This document shows positions 1 through 7,507 of a stretch of 64,000 nt of DNA, in pieces. Source of the DNA: Vampirovibrio sp041737375. Lineage in GTDB: Bacteria > Cyanobacteriota > Vampirovibrionia > Vampirovibrionales > Vampirovibrionaceae. The stretch's first letter is position 1. The number at the start of each line of letters is the position of its first letter. The stretch lies in assembly GCF_041737375.1 (NCBI RefSeq), contig NZ_JBGSRV010000006.1:1-64000 (forward strand), given 5' to 3'. Made by a program: the position numbers and the translations under genes. The notes under the pieces are model-generated. The model did not search any database. It was not told the origin of the DNA and worked only from the letters and a program-made list of their open reading frames with translations.

Positions 1-435
1 TTTGGGAGGAAACAAATTTCCCGTCTCTAGCTTCTTGCCTCCTGTCATTCCCGCGCCGGCGGTAATCCACGGTGCGGGCTTGCGGTTTAGCCTTCCGTGC
101 GAGGGGGGTGAAGACATGCGCTTTGGGGCAAAGTGGATTCCCGCCTGCGCGGGAATGACAGAAGGGCAGGCATGAGAGGGGGGCAGGCATGACAGGGGGG
201 CTGGAATCTACGGTGCGGGCTTATAATTCAGCCTCCCTTTGTGGATTTGGGAGGCAACAAATTTCCCGTCTCTAGCTTCTTGCCTCCTGTCATTCCCGCG
301 CAGGCGGGAATCCACGGTGCGGGCTTGCGGTTTAGCCTTCCGTGCGAGGGGGGTGAAGACATGCGCTTTGGGGCAAAGTGGATTCCCGCCTGCGCGGGAA
401 TGACAGGGGGGGCAGGCATGATAGGGGGAAGGGAT
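1..435. repeat. Tandem 245-bp-period repeat with REP/dRS3-like palindromes
   Basis: Two near-identical copies (about 1-190 and 246-435) repeat with a period of 245 bp. Each copy holds two 27-bp palindromic arms in opposite orientation, at 44-70 and 133-159 in copy 1 and at 289-315 and 378-404 in copy 2. Three arms have the core ATTCCC-N8-GGGAAT; the arm at 44-70 is degenerate. This matches the general form of dRS3/REP-type elements, and the inverted pairs resemble a BIME. Short open frames across the block are low-complexity translations of the palindromes. No gene is seen from 1 to 496. Confidence 0.85.
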
Positions 436-496
436 GACACAGGGAGGTAGGCATGATGGGGGGTACAAGATAGAGGGGGTCAGTGCTGGATGCTGG

Positions 497-2032
497 TTAG
501 GTGGATAGGCAATCCTGAACGGGTGCCAGCAGGCTGCCGTCCTCTATTTGTTGCACCAGTTTAGCCACATCGCCTGCCAGGGTGCGATCGACAGTTAAGG
601 GCGGGACAGACTGGCGGATTTTTTGATAGACCCGCCAAACCCCTGCACCGGGCTGAAGATCGCCACGATACTCCAGTCCTTCAGCGGCGGCCAGCAATTC
701 GGCGGCCAGCACCCAGCGGGCATGCTCCAGAATTTTGGCCGCTTTTCGGGCCGAAATAGAACCCATGCTCACATGATCCTCTTTATCGTTAGAGGTGGGA
801 ATGGTATCCACCACCGCTGGATGGGCCAGAATTTTGTTTTCAGACACTAGTGAAGCAGCGGTATAGTGAATAATCATCAGGCCCGAATTAAGCCCTTCCT
901 GCTGCTTACCCGCCAAGAAGGCAGGTAGTTCACTAAAGGCGGGGTTCATCAGCTTATCAATGCGACGCTCGCTAATACTGCCCAATTCGCACAAGGCAAG
1001 GGCCAACTGCTCCATGGCCATGGCCACCGGCTCTCCATGAAAATTGCCCTGAGAAATAATATCGCCATTGGGAAACACCAATGGGTTATCGGTGGCTGAG
1101 TTAATCTCGATTTCCAGAGTGTGGCGAGCGGATGCCATCAAATCCCGAGCCGCCCCATGCACCTGAGGAATGCAACGCAGGGAATACGCATCCTGCACCT
1201 TGGCGCAATCCCGGTGAGAATCCATAATTTGGCTGCCCGCCAATAAATTGCGAATGATGGCCGCCGACTGGGCATGACCGGCATGCGCCCGTGCCTGGGC
1301 CACTCTGGGGTCAAAGGGTTTTTGACTGCCTTTCACCGCCTCAATGGTCATGGCCCCGGCCACCTCGGCCACATCTAGCAGGGCTTCCGCCTGTAATAGG
1401 GTTAGCGCGCCAATGGCGGTCATCATTTGGGTGCCGTTCAGCAAGGCCAGCCCTTCTTTGGCCTTTAGGGTCAAAGGTTCAATATTGGCCCGTTTCAAGG
1501 CTTCAGCGCCGCAAAGCCATTCGCCCTGATAGAAAGCCTCCCCTTCCCCAATCAGCACCAGCGTCATATGAGCCAGCGGGGCCAAATCGCCGCTAGCCCC
1601 CAGCGAACCCTGAGCCGGAATTTTAGGGTAAACCCCTCGATTCAGCAGAGCCAGCAAGGTTTCCAGCAACACGGGCCGCACACCGGAAAAGCCTTTGGCC
1701 AGCGTATTGGCCCGTAAAAGCATCATGGCCCGCACCACCGGAAACTCCAGAATGGCACCAGTCCCAGCGGCATGACTTCGCACCAGATTGGCCTGCAACT
1801 GATCGACCTGCTGATTGGAAATAGAAACATGGCTTAAGGCCCCAAAGCCGGTATTGACCCCATACACGGTTTTGCCGGAACTCAGTACGTTTTCCACAAC
1901 CTGACGAGAGGCCTGAATTTTTGGCTGACAGCCCTCGGCCAAGGCCACCGGAAGGGTGGCATCCAGACTTATTTCCCGCACCTGCTCCAGTGTCAGGCTT
2001 TCGCCATCCAGAAAAATTGTTCGCTCAGTCAT
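497..2032 (-). CDS. hutH: Histidine ammonia-lyase
   Basis: Non-oxidative deamination of L-histidine to urocanate, the first step of histidine degradation; cytosolic homotetramer in the family. The 511-residue product has the expected length. It shows YGVNTGFG near the N-terminus, the Ala-Ser-Gly triad inside GSLGASGDLAPL (about residue 145) that cyclises to the MIO electrophile, and the later QDAYSLRCIPQVHG block typical of HAL. An in-frame ATG at 2071 would add 13 residues and has an AGGA upstream; I prefer 2032 because it matches the family N-terminus (MTERTIFLDG). No hutU, hutI or hutG lies nearby, so the pathway is not complete in this window. A related aromatic amino-acid lyase or aminomutase cannot be fully excluded. 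Confidence 0.93.
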   Translation of the reverse strand: MTERTIFLDGESLTLEQVREISLDATLPVALAEGCQPKIQASRQVVENVLSSGKTVYGVNTGFGALSHVSISNQQVDQLQANLVRSHAAGTGAILEFPVVRAMMLLRANTLAKGFSGVRPVLLETLLALLNRGVYPKIPAQGSLGASGDLAPLAHMTLVLIGEGEAFYQGEWLCGAEALKRANIEPLTLKAKEGLALLNGTQMMTAIGALTLLQAEALLDVAEVAGAMTIEAVKGSQKPFDPRVAQARAHAGHAQSAAIIRNLLAGSQIMDSHRDCAKVQDAYSLRCIPQVHGAARDLMASARHTLEIEINSATDNPLVFPNGDIISQGNFHGEPVAMAMEQLALALCELGSISERRIDKLMNPAFSELPAFLAGKQQEGLNSGLMIIHYTAASLVSENKILAHPAVVDTIPTSNDKEDHVSMGSISARKAAKILEHARWVLAAELLAAAEGLEYRGDLQPGAGVWRVYQKIRQSVPPLTVDRTLAGDVAKLVQQIEDGSLLAPVQDCLST

Positions 2033-2188
2033 GCAAATCCCGCTTTCAGACCCGTTGTTTTTCAAAATCATTTGTCCTGATTGTAATACGGAGCGGTTTT
2101 TTCATCGAGAAATTTTGAAACGCTAAAAGCCGAATGCGCTTTCACATCCAGCTTGTTTAAAACCCTGGTTCCAACCCTGGAAAGAAGT

Positions 2189-3709
2189 CTAATAAGCGGC
2201 TGGCTTGGCCTCTTCGCTAAACATTTTAGAGCCAGCGGCAATCCCAGCGCCCACTGCCATCGTACCGCCCAGAAACGGACAGATTGCGGCACCCGCAGCC
2301 ATAGCGCCCACCCCTACGGCAGTCATCACCGGATGCTCCTTGGCAAAGCTACCAAACTGCTTAATGGCATCATTGGCGCTAAGCTGCAGGTTTTGCATAA
2401 TATCCTGCTGATTGCGGCCAGTGGCTTCCGCCTTCTTCACGGAGGTTTTTCGAATTCCTTCAGCCGTTACCTCGGGGCCGCCCATAAAAATTTTGTCCAA
2501 CACGCCTTCATTGGCTGTACGCAAGGCGTCTCCATTCAATTTGCCATCAATGGCCATGTCATCTTGCAGCAGAGACAAGGTTTCTGGATCGATATTGGTA
2601 TCCTGATCGCCAAATTTGCGGCCATCCAGCGACTTTTCGTTGCCCAGGGTCACGGCCAGAATATCACCATCAATGCTGCCATCACCACTAAACAGGGTGG
2701 CGTGACCCGATAAACGATAAACCGCTTGCTCGTAACGGCTCAACCCGGATTGTTCTTGCAAGGTGCCAATATCACTGGTGATATTCACCGCTTGGCCGGC
2801 CTCTTTTTTCACAGCGGCCTGATTCGGGTTATTCACCATTTTGGCGACCCGTGCATCAATGGCCTGATGATATTTCGCCAGCTTGTCAGGCGATATATCG
2901 CCCCGCGCGGCCATTTGATCCGCAAAGTCATGATCAAGCCCTTCGCCGGTAAAATAACCGTATTTTTCTTTTTCAGCGGCTGCGTAGCCCTCAATCAGCT
3001 TGGTTTCATCCGGCGTAAAATTCTCTGGATTGTTCAAAACATTGTTATAAATGCGCGCACTGCCAGAAACCCCGTTTTTACTGGTGCCAGCAGAAATATG
3101 CCCCCGACCGGCCAGGTGCATAATGGCTGCGTCCTTACCTGATACGCCATTAAATGCTTCTTTGCCGCCCCGTACGTTTTTATAATCCTTGCCCCCCTTG
3201 GGATCGGCCTTCAAATCACTGTAATTCAAGTCCCGACGCTCATCAATGGTCATGGTATCAGCGCTACCCACGGCGCTTTCACCAGAGGGCGCTTCAGCGC
3301 TTTGGCTGGCTGGCTTTAATGCCTTCGGATCATCATCGGTACCCGAGGCAACAGCGACAGATCCACCTGCTGAACTGGCGGGCTGCGCACTGTTAGTGGT
3401 ACTGGCCGTTGTTTTAGGTTCCGTGGCATTACCAGCGCCACCCACCGGCGCACCAGTCGATGGCCCAGCGCTAGCTGCCGGTTCAGCTACTGAAGCGGAC
3501 TGACCAGCCAGCATCAGTTCGATTACCTGTTTTAAAAGCTGAAAGATAGGAATTATCAAAGACATGGTATCAAGTTGACCGGGCGCAGCGTTACTGGTGC
3601 TGGCATTTGCTTGGGAAAGTGCAGCCATTTGAACCTGTCCCGAAGCAGGGGTTGCCATTACGGGCAAACGGGAAGTCATTGCTCTGTTTTGTATGCTTAA
3701 TGGCTGCAT
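2189..3709 (-). CDS. Large protein of unknown function with paired DG-x-[IL]-x-GD motifs
   Basis: I do not recognise this family. From the ATG at 3709 (an adjacent ATG at 3712 is equivalent) the product is about 506 residues; a longer frame to 3874 adds a Cys/Phe-rich stretch that looks non-coding. Visible architecture: a short N-terminus, an Ala/Ser/Thr/Gly-rich low-complexity stretch (about residues 20-160), a central folded region, two spaced motifs DGSIDGDIL (about 340) and DGKLNGDAL (about 383) that resemble EF-hand calcium loops, then a Gly/Ala-rich hydrophobic segment (about 458-492). This could be a secreted or surface protein, but no classical signal peptide is seen. It stands between hutH and a metal locus with no obvious operon partner. 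Confidence 0.75.
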   Translation of the reverse strand: MQPLSIQNRAMTSRLPVMATPASGQVQMAALSQANASTSNAAPGQLDTMSLIIPIFQLLKQVIELMLAGQSASVAEPAASAGPSTGAPVGGAGNATEPKTTASTTNSAQPASSAGGSVAVASGTDDDPKALKPASQSAEAPSGESAVGSADTMTIDERRDLNYSDLKADPKGGKDYKNVRGGKEAFNGVSGKDAAIMHLAGRGHISAGTSKNGVSGSARIYNNVLNNPENFTPDETKLIEGYAAAEKEKYGYFTGEGLDHDFADQMAARGDISPDKLAKYHQAIDARVAKMVNNPNQAAVKKEAGQAVNITSDIGTLQEQSGLSRYEQAVYRLSGHATLFSGDGSIDGDILAVTLGNEKSLDGRKFGDQDTNIDPETLSLLQDDMAIDGKLNGDALRTANEGVLDKIFMGGPEVTAEGIRKTSVKKAEATGRNQQDIMQNLQLSANDAIKQFGSFAKEHPVMTAVGVGAMAAGAAICPFLGGTMAVGAGIAAGSKMFSEEAKPAAY

Positions 3710-3949
3710 CATTTTAGTCTTGCACTCTCTATAACTTTGGAAGGAAAAAACAGAATTTTCTCTGGCACATACACTACTAAAATAATAAAAACAACTAATT
3801 GATGATAATTGTGTCCTGTCATAGAAAAACTTTACATTTACTCTCAATCCAGCACATTCCATCCCTGTTTGCACTCAGGGGCACTTAAAGCCCCAATGCA
3901 AGCAAACATTGCAAGCAGGCAGCTGTCTCAGCGAAGACTACTCACGCCA

Positions 3950-4273
3950 TTAGCGATTGAATAGAAGGATGGCTTTCCCAATTTCGCGTAAGCCGCTAAA
4001 AAGATAATGAATTGAAAAGCAAAGTCCCACATGGCCAAAGCCTTCGCCCAAAATTTCGGCAGGAATCACGCCCACCGCAATCAACCATTGGCTAAACCCG
4101 GATTGATCCAGCAAATAATAGCCCAGCAAGGGAAACAGCGGCACCAATAAAAAATATTTTAAAGCAGAAAAAGCGGCGTCGCCCACCAAGCGCCAGCGCT
4201 GAGACATCTCATCACGGGCAGCTGCGGACGATGATGAGGGAACCTGAATTGAAATAGGCTTTACACTGGCCAA
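3950..4273 (-). CDS. Small membrane protein downstream of fur-like gene
   Basis: A 107-residue protein of unknown function. The start is TTG at 4273, supported by a good AGAAGG ribosome binding site eight bases upstream; no better start exists. After a Ser-rich N-terminus (residues 1-25) there are two to three hydrophobic segments (ALKYFLLVPLFPLLGYYLL; WLIAVGVIPAEILG; HVGLCFSIHYLF), so it is probably an inner-membrane protein. It begins 51 bp after the Fur-family gene on the same strand and may be cotranscribed with it, which would link it to metal homeostasis. That link is inference from position only. Confidence 0.65.
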   Translation of the reverse strand: MASVKPISIQVPSSSSAAARDEMSQRWRLVGDAAFSALKYFLLVPLFPLLGYYLLDQSGFSQWLIAVGVIPAEILGEGFGHVGLCFSIHYLFSGLREIGKAILLFNR

Positions 4274-4324
4274 AATCGTTTACCTTCTTATTTTTATTAA
4301 AGTTTCAAACAGTCAAATGGGATA

Positions 4325-4729
4325 TCAGGGCTTTTCCAGGCAGGCGGCGCAAAGGCCAAACACTTCAAAGTTATGGTAGTCCACCCGAAATCGGCCTTCC
4401 AGCTCAGTTAAAACTGGCTGAAACGGACAGCTGTCCAACATCTGAACTTTCTCGCAACGGGTGCATATAAGATGGTGATGGTGCATGTGATGGTTGTTCA
4501 ACTCATAGCGAACCTGCCCGTCATTAAAATTCAAAGGTTTAATCTTGGCCTCGGAAACCAACTGGTTCAAAGCCCTGTACACACTGGTCAGGCTCACCTT
4601 CTTGGCGTCAGAAGTTCTGTTAATCCAGTCCATCACATCGGGTGCCGTGGCGTGGCTCAGCTGCTGAAGGGCTTCTAGCACCGCTTGGGTGGATTTGGCG
4701 GGACGGTTGGCAGAGGTAACTACAGTCAT
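4325..4729 (-). CDS. Fur-family metal-dependent transcriptional regulator
   Basis: A 134-residue Fur/Zur/PerR-type repressor. An N-terminal winged helix (about residues 10-75, including VSLTSVYRALNQLV) is followed by the metal-binding dimerisation domain. That domain has the His-rich run HHMHHHHLICTRC and two CxxC pairs (CTRC and CAAC), as expected for a structural zinc site. The start is uncertain: ATG at 4729 gives the normal family length, while ATG 4744 and TTG 4789 add unconserved residues. It is divergent from a three-gene His/Cys-rich operon whose promoter carries a Fur-type box at 4834-4852, so autoregulation and control of that operon are likely. The effector metal (Fe, Zn or Mn) cannot be told from sequence alone. 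Confidence 0.9.
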   Translation of the reverse strand: MTVVTSANRPAKSTQAVLEALQQLSHATAPDVMDWINRTSDAKKVSLTSVYRALNQLVSEAKIKPLNFNDGQVRYELNNHHMHHHHLICTRCEKVQMLDSCPFQPVLTELEGRFRVDYHNFEVFGLCAACLEKP

Positions 4730-4810
4730 GATATTGAAAACCATTTTTAGGAATTTGCTCGGGAATCGTATCACAAATAATTTGCGCAAGCCCTTCTGTT
4801 TTTAATTCAT

Positions 4811-4839
4811 TTGACAGTTGCTTACTTCTCAATAAAAAT
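4811..4839 (+). promoter_or_regulatory. Promoter of the His/Cys-rich operon
   Basis: A consensus -35 TTGACA (4811-4816) lies 16-17 bp before an A/T-rich -10 (TAAAAA/AAAAAT, 4833-4839). The -10 is overlapped by the Fur-type box, a layout typical of metal-repressed promoters. The first gene starts at 4896. Confidence 0.6.
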
Positions 4840-4852
4840 GAAAATCATTATC
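4834..4852. promoter_or_regulatory. Fur/Zur-type operator
   Basis: Sixteen of 19 positions match the classical Fur box GATAATGATAATCATTATC. Read as a 7-1-7 palindrome the core is TGAAAAT-C-ATTATCA (4839-4853), which also fits the form of cyanobacterial Fur-family boxes. It sits between the divergent Fur-family gene and the operon at 4896, over the -10 of the latter. Confidence 0.75.
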
Positions 4853-4895
4853 AAATGATCTCTAACCACTCATTTTTTAAGGACGTTCCTGGATT

Positions 4896-5729
4896 ATGGT
4901 GATCACAGCACCCATCGTCAGCGGGTTTTATTTCCCTCCACAAGCGCCAACAACCCAAAGCCCCCTGACTGGGATGGAGCGTCAAGCCGCGCTGTCCAAA
5001 ACTACGCCCCAAACCGATTTTAGCTCAAAGGCACCTCAAAGCCCGCTTCAATCAGGGCCATCCAAGCTATCCGGTAATCAAAAACAAATGCTGGGGCATG
5101 TGGCCAAAGGCAGTGGTTTGGTGCTTAGCGCCTTGCTGCTGAAGAAACTGCCCAAGCAAACGTCCAGTTTTCGGCTCCTTTCCACCGATTGGAAAGAATG
5201 GGCCAAAGTCCTGACCGCCATTGCCGGGTTGGGCGAATTTCAAAAAGCGGCCAAATGGGAGCCCCCGATTTGGCTAAACGCCATGATGAACGTGGCCTTG
5301 GTAACCCCGTTGGTCACCCGGTTTAATTTATCCAACGTAATACAGGGCGTAATTGTAGCCCCCTTTGTGGGCGGGCTGGCCAGCCTGAACCACTACTTAG
5401 GCGATAAGGCCGAGCAACCGGCCCAGAAGTATCTGCACCTTTCACCCACCGTAACTCACTTTGCGCTGTCAGCCGTTAGCACCTTGGCAGGGCTGGCCAT
5501 TTTGCCCGGTATCGCCAAGGCCATTCCTCAGCCCGCCAAAAGTTGGCCCGGTCAAAATTCGGCCAAAACAGGAACGGGAGCGGAAAACACTGCCGCTCGA
5601 GCCAGCACAGGCACTTTATGCGCCAATGGCTGCTGCGCCAGCCTGATTTGCGCCAACGATGTAGGCCAAATGGGTTCCGCCGTTATGGATTCTTATCAAA
5701 CCCGCAACAAAGAAAGGGGGTTGGCGTGA
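4896..5729 (+). CDS. Membrane protein with C-terminal cysteine cluster, first gene of metal-regulated operon
   Basis: Unknown family, 277 residues. The N-terminal 60 residues are Pro/Ser/Gln-rich. Several hydrophobic stretches follow (about residues 68-85, 105-120, 127-145, 150-172 and 185-210), suggesting membrane insertion. The C-terminal tail carries a cysteine cluster, CANGCCASLIC (about residues 244-254), a plausible metal site. The ATG at 4896 has AAGGA twelve bases upstream. The gene is the first after a TTGACA promoter overlapped by a Fur-type box, and its stop overlaps the GTG start of the next gene (GTGA). By inference it could help move, store or insert the metal sensed by the divergent regulator; no transporter family is recognised. 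Confidence 0.75.
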   Translation: MVITAPIVSGFYFPPQAPTTQSPLTGMERQAALSKTTPQTDFSSKAPQSPLQSGPSKLSGNQKQMLGHVAKGSGLVLSALLLKKLPKQTSSFRLLSTDWKEWAKVLTAIAGLGEFQKAAKWEPPIWLNAMMNVALVTPLVTRFNLSNVIQGVIVAPFVGGLASLNHYLGDKAEQPAQKYLHLSPTVTHFALSAVSTLAGLAILPGIAKAIPQPAKSWPGQNSAKTGTGAENTAARASTGTLCANGCCASLICANDVGQMGSAVMDSYQTRNKERGLA

Positions 5730-6073
5730 CTCTTTCCAACCTTCAATCCGACTACACCAGTCGTCCGGTTATTCTAAGTAGGCCTAGTAGCCCTCGCTTT
5801 GGCCATCAGCCAAAACCGCAGCCAAAGGATACCAAGGAATGGTTCACTGATTTGTTTTTCCCCAGAGCACAAGCGCCTTGCCACGACAGCCATTGCTCCG
5901 ATCACCAGCACGAGCATGAAAACCCGGCGGTGAAAGGCAAAAACAGGATTGAAAAAGTAGGCCTGTGGTTTAAGGAACTAATTACCGGATTTTGGAACGA
6001 TGTAAAAACAGTATTCCAACGCCTGACGCAAAAAAACACTCCCCTCGCTGCTAGCAGCGATACCAAATCCTAA
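5726..6073 (+). CDS. Small His/Cys-rich protein, second gene of metal-regulated operon
   Basis: Unknown family, 115 residues. I start it at GTG 5726, whose GTGA overlaps the upstream stop and which has an AAAGGGGG Shine-Dalgarno run; the open frame further upstream only shadows the preceding gene. The N-terminus is Ser/Pro/Arg-rich. A metal-ligand cluster, CHDSHCSDHQHEHE, lies near residues 48-61, and an amphipathic aromatic helix (WFKELITGFWNDVKTVFQRL) follows. The same order (Pro-rich start, CxHC-type cluster, Trp/Phe amphipathic helix) appears in the next gene, so the two may be distant paralogues. A role as metal buffer or chaperone is inferred from composition and the upstream Fur-type box. 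Confidence 0.75.
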   Translation: MTLSNLQSDYTSRPVILSRPSSPRFGHQPKPQPKDTKEWFTDLFFPRAQAPCHDSHCSDHQHEHENPAVKGKNRIEKVGLWFKELITGFWNDVKTVFQRLTQKNTPLAASSDTKS

Positions 6074-6112
6074 CCCCTCACGCCCCCTCACACCATTTCC
6101 CCGAAAGGTTTT

Positions 6113-6577
6113 ATGATTCATCGTTTGCAACACAACTCTTTGTCAGTCTATCCCCGTCCACTGCCATCAAAAGCCAGCAAAGGCATTGCCTTTGGCCATA
6201 CAGGCGGCCATGTGCATAGTGAAAAATGCGGCAGCCATTGCAATCAACCTGCCTCTCCCAAGCCACAAACCGAACAGCGCCAATTTTGTTTGGTGGCCGC
6301 ATTCCAAAAAGTAAAAGCGTTTTTTGAAAAAGTCTGGAACTGGCTAGCCGAGCGTTTCCGTGGTGCCAAAAAAACCACCCCGGCACAAACAGAAGCCCCT
6401 CATCACCATCCAGCACCCACCCCAGCCTCAACACCAGCGCCAGAGGCAACCACGCACAACGCCCATAGCCATCAACATCATCATGAGCCCGGTCAGGCTT
6501 GTGGCGGCAGTTGCGGCGCAAAAAGCCACCCGCATGCACACGAACACTCGCCCCATGGCTCAGGACATCAGCACTAA
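6113..6577 (+). CDS. His-rich putative metal-binding protein, third gene of metal-regulated operon
   Basis: Unknown family, 154 residues, starting at ATG 6113 behind GAAAGG. About one residue in six is histidine. Order of parts: basic Pro/Ser-rich N-terminus; first ligand cluster HTGGHVHSEKCGSHC (about residues 29-43); amphipathic helix with Phe/Trp (FQKVKAFFEKVWNWLAERF, about 64-82); Ala/Pro/Thr-rich linker; C-terminal cluster with HSHQHHH, CGGSC and HPHAHEHSPHGSGHQH. It shares its layout with the preceding gene, 39 bp away. Zn, Ni, Cu or Fe binding is likely from composition, and storage or delivery under Fur-family control is inferred. It resembles low-complexity His-rich metallochaperones such as HypB or SlyD tails only in composition. 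Confidence 0.8.
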   Translation: MIHRLQHNSLSVYPRPLPSKASKGIAFGHTGGHVHSEKCGSHCNQPASPKPQTEQRQFCLVAAFQKVKAFFEKVWNWLAERFRGAKKTTPAQTEAPHHHPAPTPASTPAPEATTHNAHSHQHHHEPGQACGGSCGAKSHPHAHEHSPHGSGHQH

Positions 6578-6593
6578 AAAAGCCCAACAAAAA

Positions 6594-6667
6594 TACCCCA
6601 GACAGGATTCGAACCTGTGACCTACCGCTTAGAAGGCGGTTGCTCTATCCAACTGAGCTACTGAGGC
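6594..6667 (-). tRNA. tRNA-Arg (anticodon UCU)
   Basis: The minus strand folds as a complete 74-nt cloverleaf: acceptor GCCTCAG/CTGGGGT (G1-U72 and U4-G69 wobbles), D arm GCTC/GAGC with loop AGTTGGATA, anticodon arm ACCGC-CTTCTAA-GCGGT giving anticodon TCT, five-base variable loop, and T arm ACAGG-TTCGAAT-CCTGT. CCA is not encoded; a T-rich run follows. It is convergent with the His-rich gene that ends at 6577. Confidence 0.96.
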
Positions 6668-6849
6668 ATTTGTTGTTTGATTAGGATTGCCCCAATCGTA
6701 ACAAAAACCCCGGTCGCTGGTAAGCCTCTTCCTTAAGAAACAAAAGAAACGGACTTAGCTGGGAGTATCCCTGTTCAGGAAAACGCTAGGGTCCATCACT
6801 TGGTGTCTTATTCATTGGTCTTTTCCCAAGGCCTGGTCAAAGCGGGCTA

Positions 6850-7029
6850 TTAACTCAGGTGGCTCAACAACATGGTTGTTGTAGAGGCATAAATGGTTTC
6901 AAACAATTCAGACAAATTGGGAGGCGCCACGATTAACCCGGCGACTACAACCGCAACCGCAATGACCAAAGCACCGGAATACTCCACCACGCCTTGCCCT
7001 TTGTACGACCGTTTCAACTTGCCAAACAC
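6850..7029 (-). CDS. Flp-type (type IVb) pilin-like small protein
   Basis: A 59-residue protein beginning at GTG 7029 with a GAGGG ribosome binding site seven bases upstream. After a short basic leader (FGKLKRSYKG) comes GQGVVEYSGALVIAVAVVVA, the shape of the prepilin-peptidase site and hydrophobic N-terminal helix of Flp pilins: Gly before the cut, Glu five residues later, then Tyr. A short C-terminal tail follows. Flp pilins build thin adhesive Tad pili. No tad genes (cpaF, tadB, tadC, cpaA, rcpA) are visible here, so it would depend on machinery elsewhere or be an orphan. The 5-prime region has two short hairpins. Confidence 0.8.
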   Translation of the reverse strand: MFGKLKRSYKGQGVVEYSGALVIAVAVVVAGLIVAPPNLSELFETIYASTTTMLLSHLS

Positions 7030-7151
7030 AATGTAACCCTCATGTTCTCGGAAAGTAGGCGGACAATCCGCCGCCCCCCAAGAGGTGCGTGGGATGCCTC
7101 AAGCATCTCTAAAGGATTAATACCTCCACCACACTGACTTAAAACCAAGTT

Positions 7152-7505
7152 TTAAGAAGCATAAAGCAAGTTTTTGAGCTTACGGTAAAAGTTCTCGTGG
7201 GGGCCAATCAGTAGAATCACCACGCTTTCGGTTTCTGGAGAAAGCTGATAGGCAATGCGGAACTCTTTGCCTTTATAAGTAATGTGATGAGAAAAAACAC
7301 TGGTTAAGGGTTGCGACAACCGCTCTCCCAAACGCTCAGGATCTTGACAAAGCCGAAGCAGCGCATCCCGAATCAGGATACGCAAAGGTTTATCCATGTT
7401 TTTCTGTGCTTTGTCGGCGGTTCGGGTTAAATATAACGTCCATTCCCGCAAAGCGTTGGAGCCGTCCTCTACCTGAGAGAAGCCGCTGTTCATTAAAGCG
7501 CTCAT
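7152..7505 (-). CDS. RelE/ParE-type toxin
   Basis: A 117-residue protein with the pattern of the RelE/ParE superfamily: two N-terminal helices, then strands including SHHITYKGKEFRIAYQL and SVVILLIGPHENFYRKL at the C-terminus. Such toxins cleave ribosome-bound mRNA (RelE) or poison gyrase (ParE); which applies here cannot be decided. It starts 2 bp after the stop of an antitoxin-like gene, the usual type II order of antitoxin then toxin. A small inverted repeat (7138-7156) overlaps its stop. Confidence 0.75.
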   Translation of the reverse strand: MSALMNSGFSQVEDGSNALREWTLYLTRTADKAQKNMDKPLRILIRDALLRLCQDPERLGERLSQPLTSVFSHHITYKGKEFRIAYQLSPETESVVILLIGPHENFYRKLKNLLYAS

Positions 7506-7507
7506 GG

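Noticed and set aside
1..435. Possible CRISPR array
   Set aside because: Only two long units of 245 bp with paired inverted palindromes; no short regular repeats with unique spacers and no cas genes.
208..468. Overlapping open frames on both strands across the terminal repeats
   Set aside because: They are translations of the palindromic repeat (repeated VIPAQAGIH/WIPACAGM-type strings) with no ribosome binding site.
2153..2713. 186-codon plus-strand frame opposite the large unknown protein
   Set aside because: Composition is that of a shadow and the minus-strand frame is longer and better structured; some doubt remains because neither is a known family.
5543..5725. N-terminal extension of the second His/Cys-rich protein
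   Set aside because: It lies wholly inside the preceding gene; the GTG at 5726 with a strong ribosome binding site and GTGA overlap is the better start.
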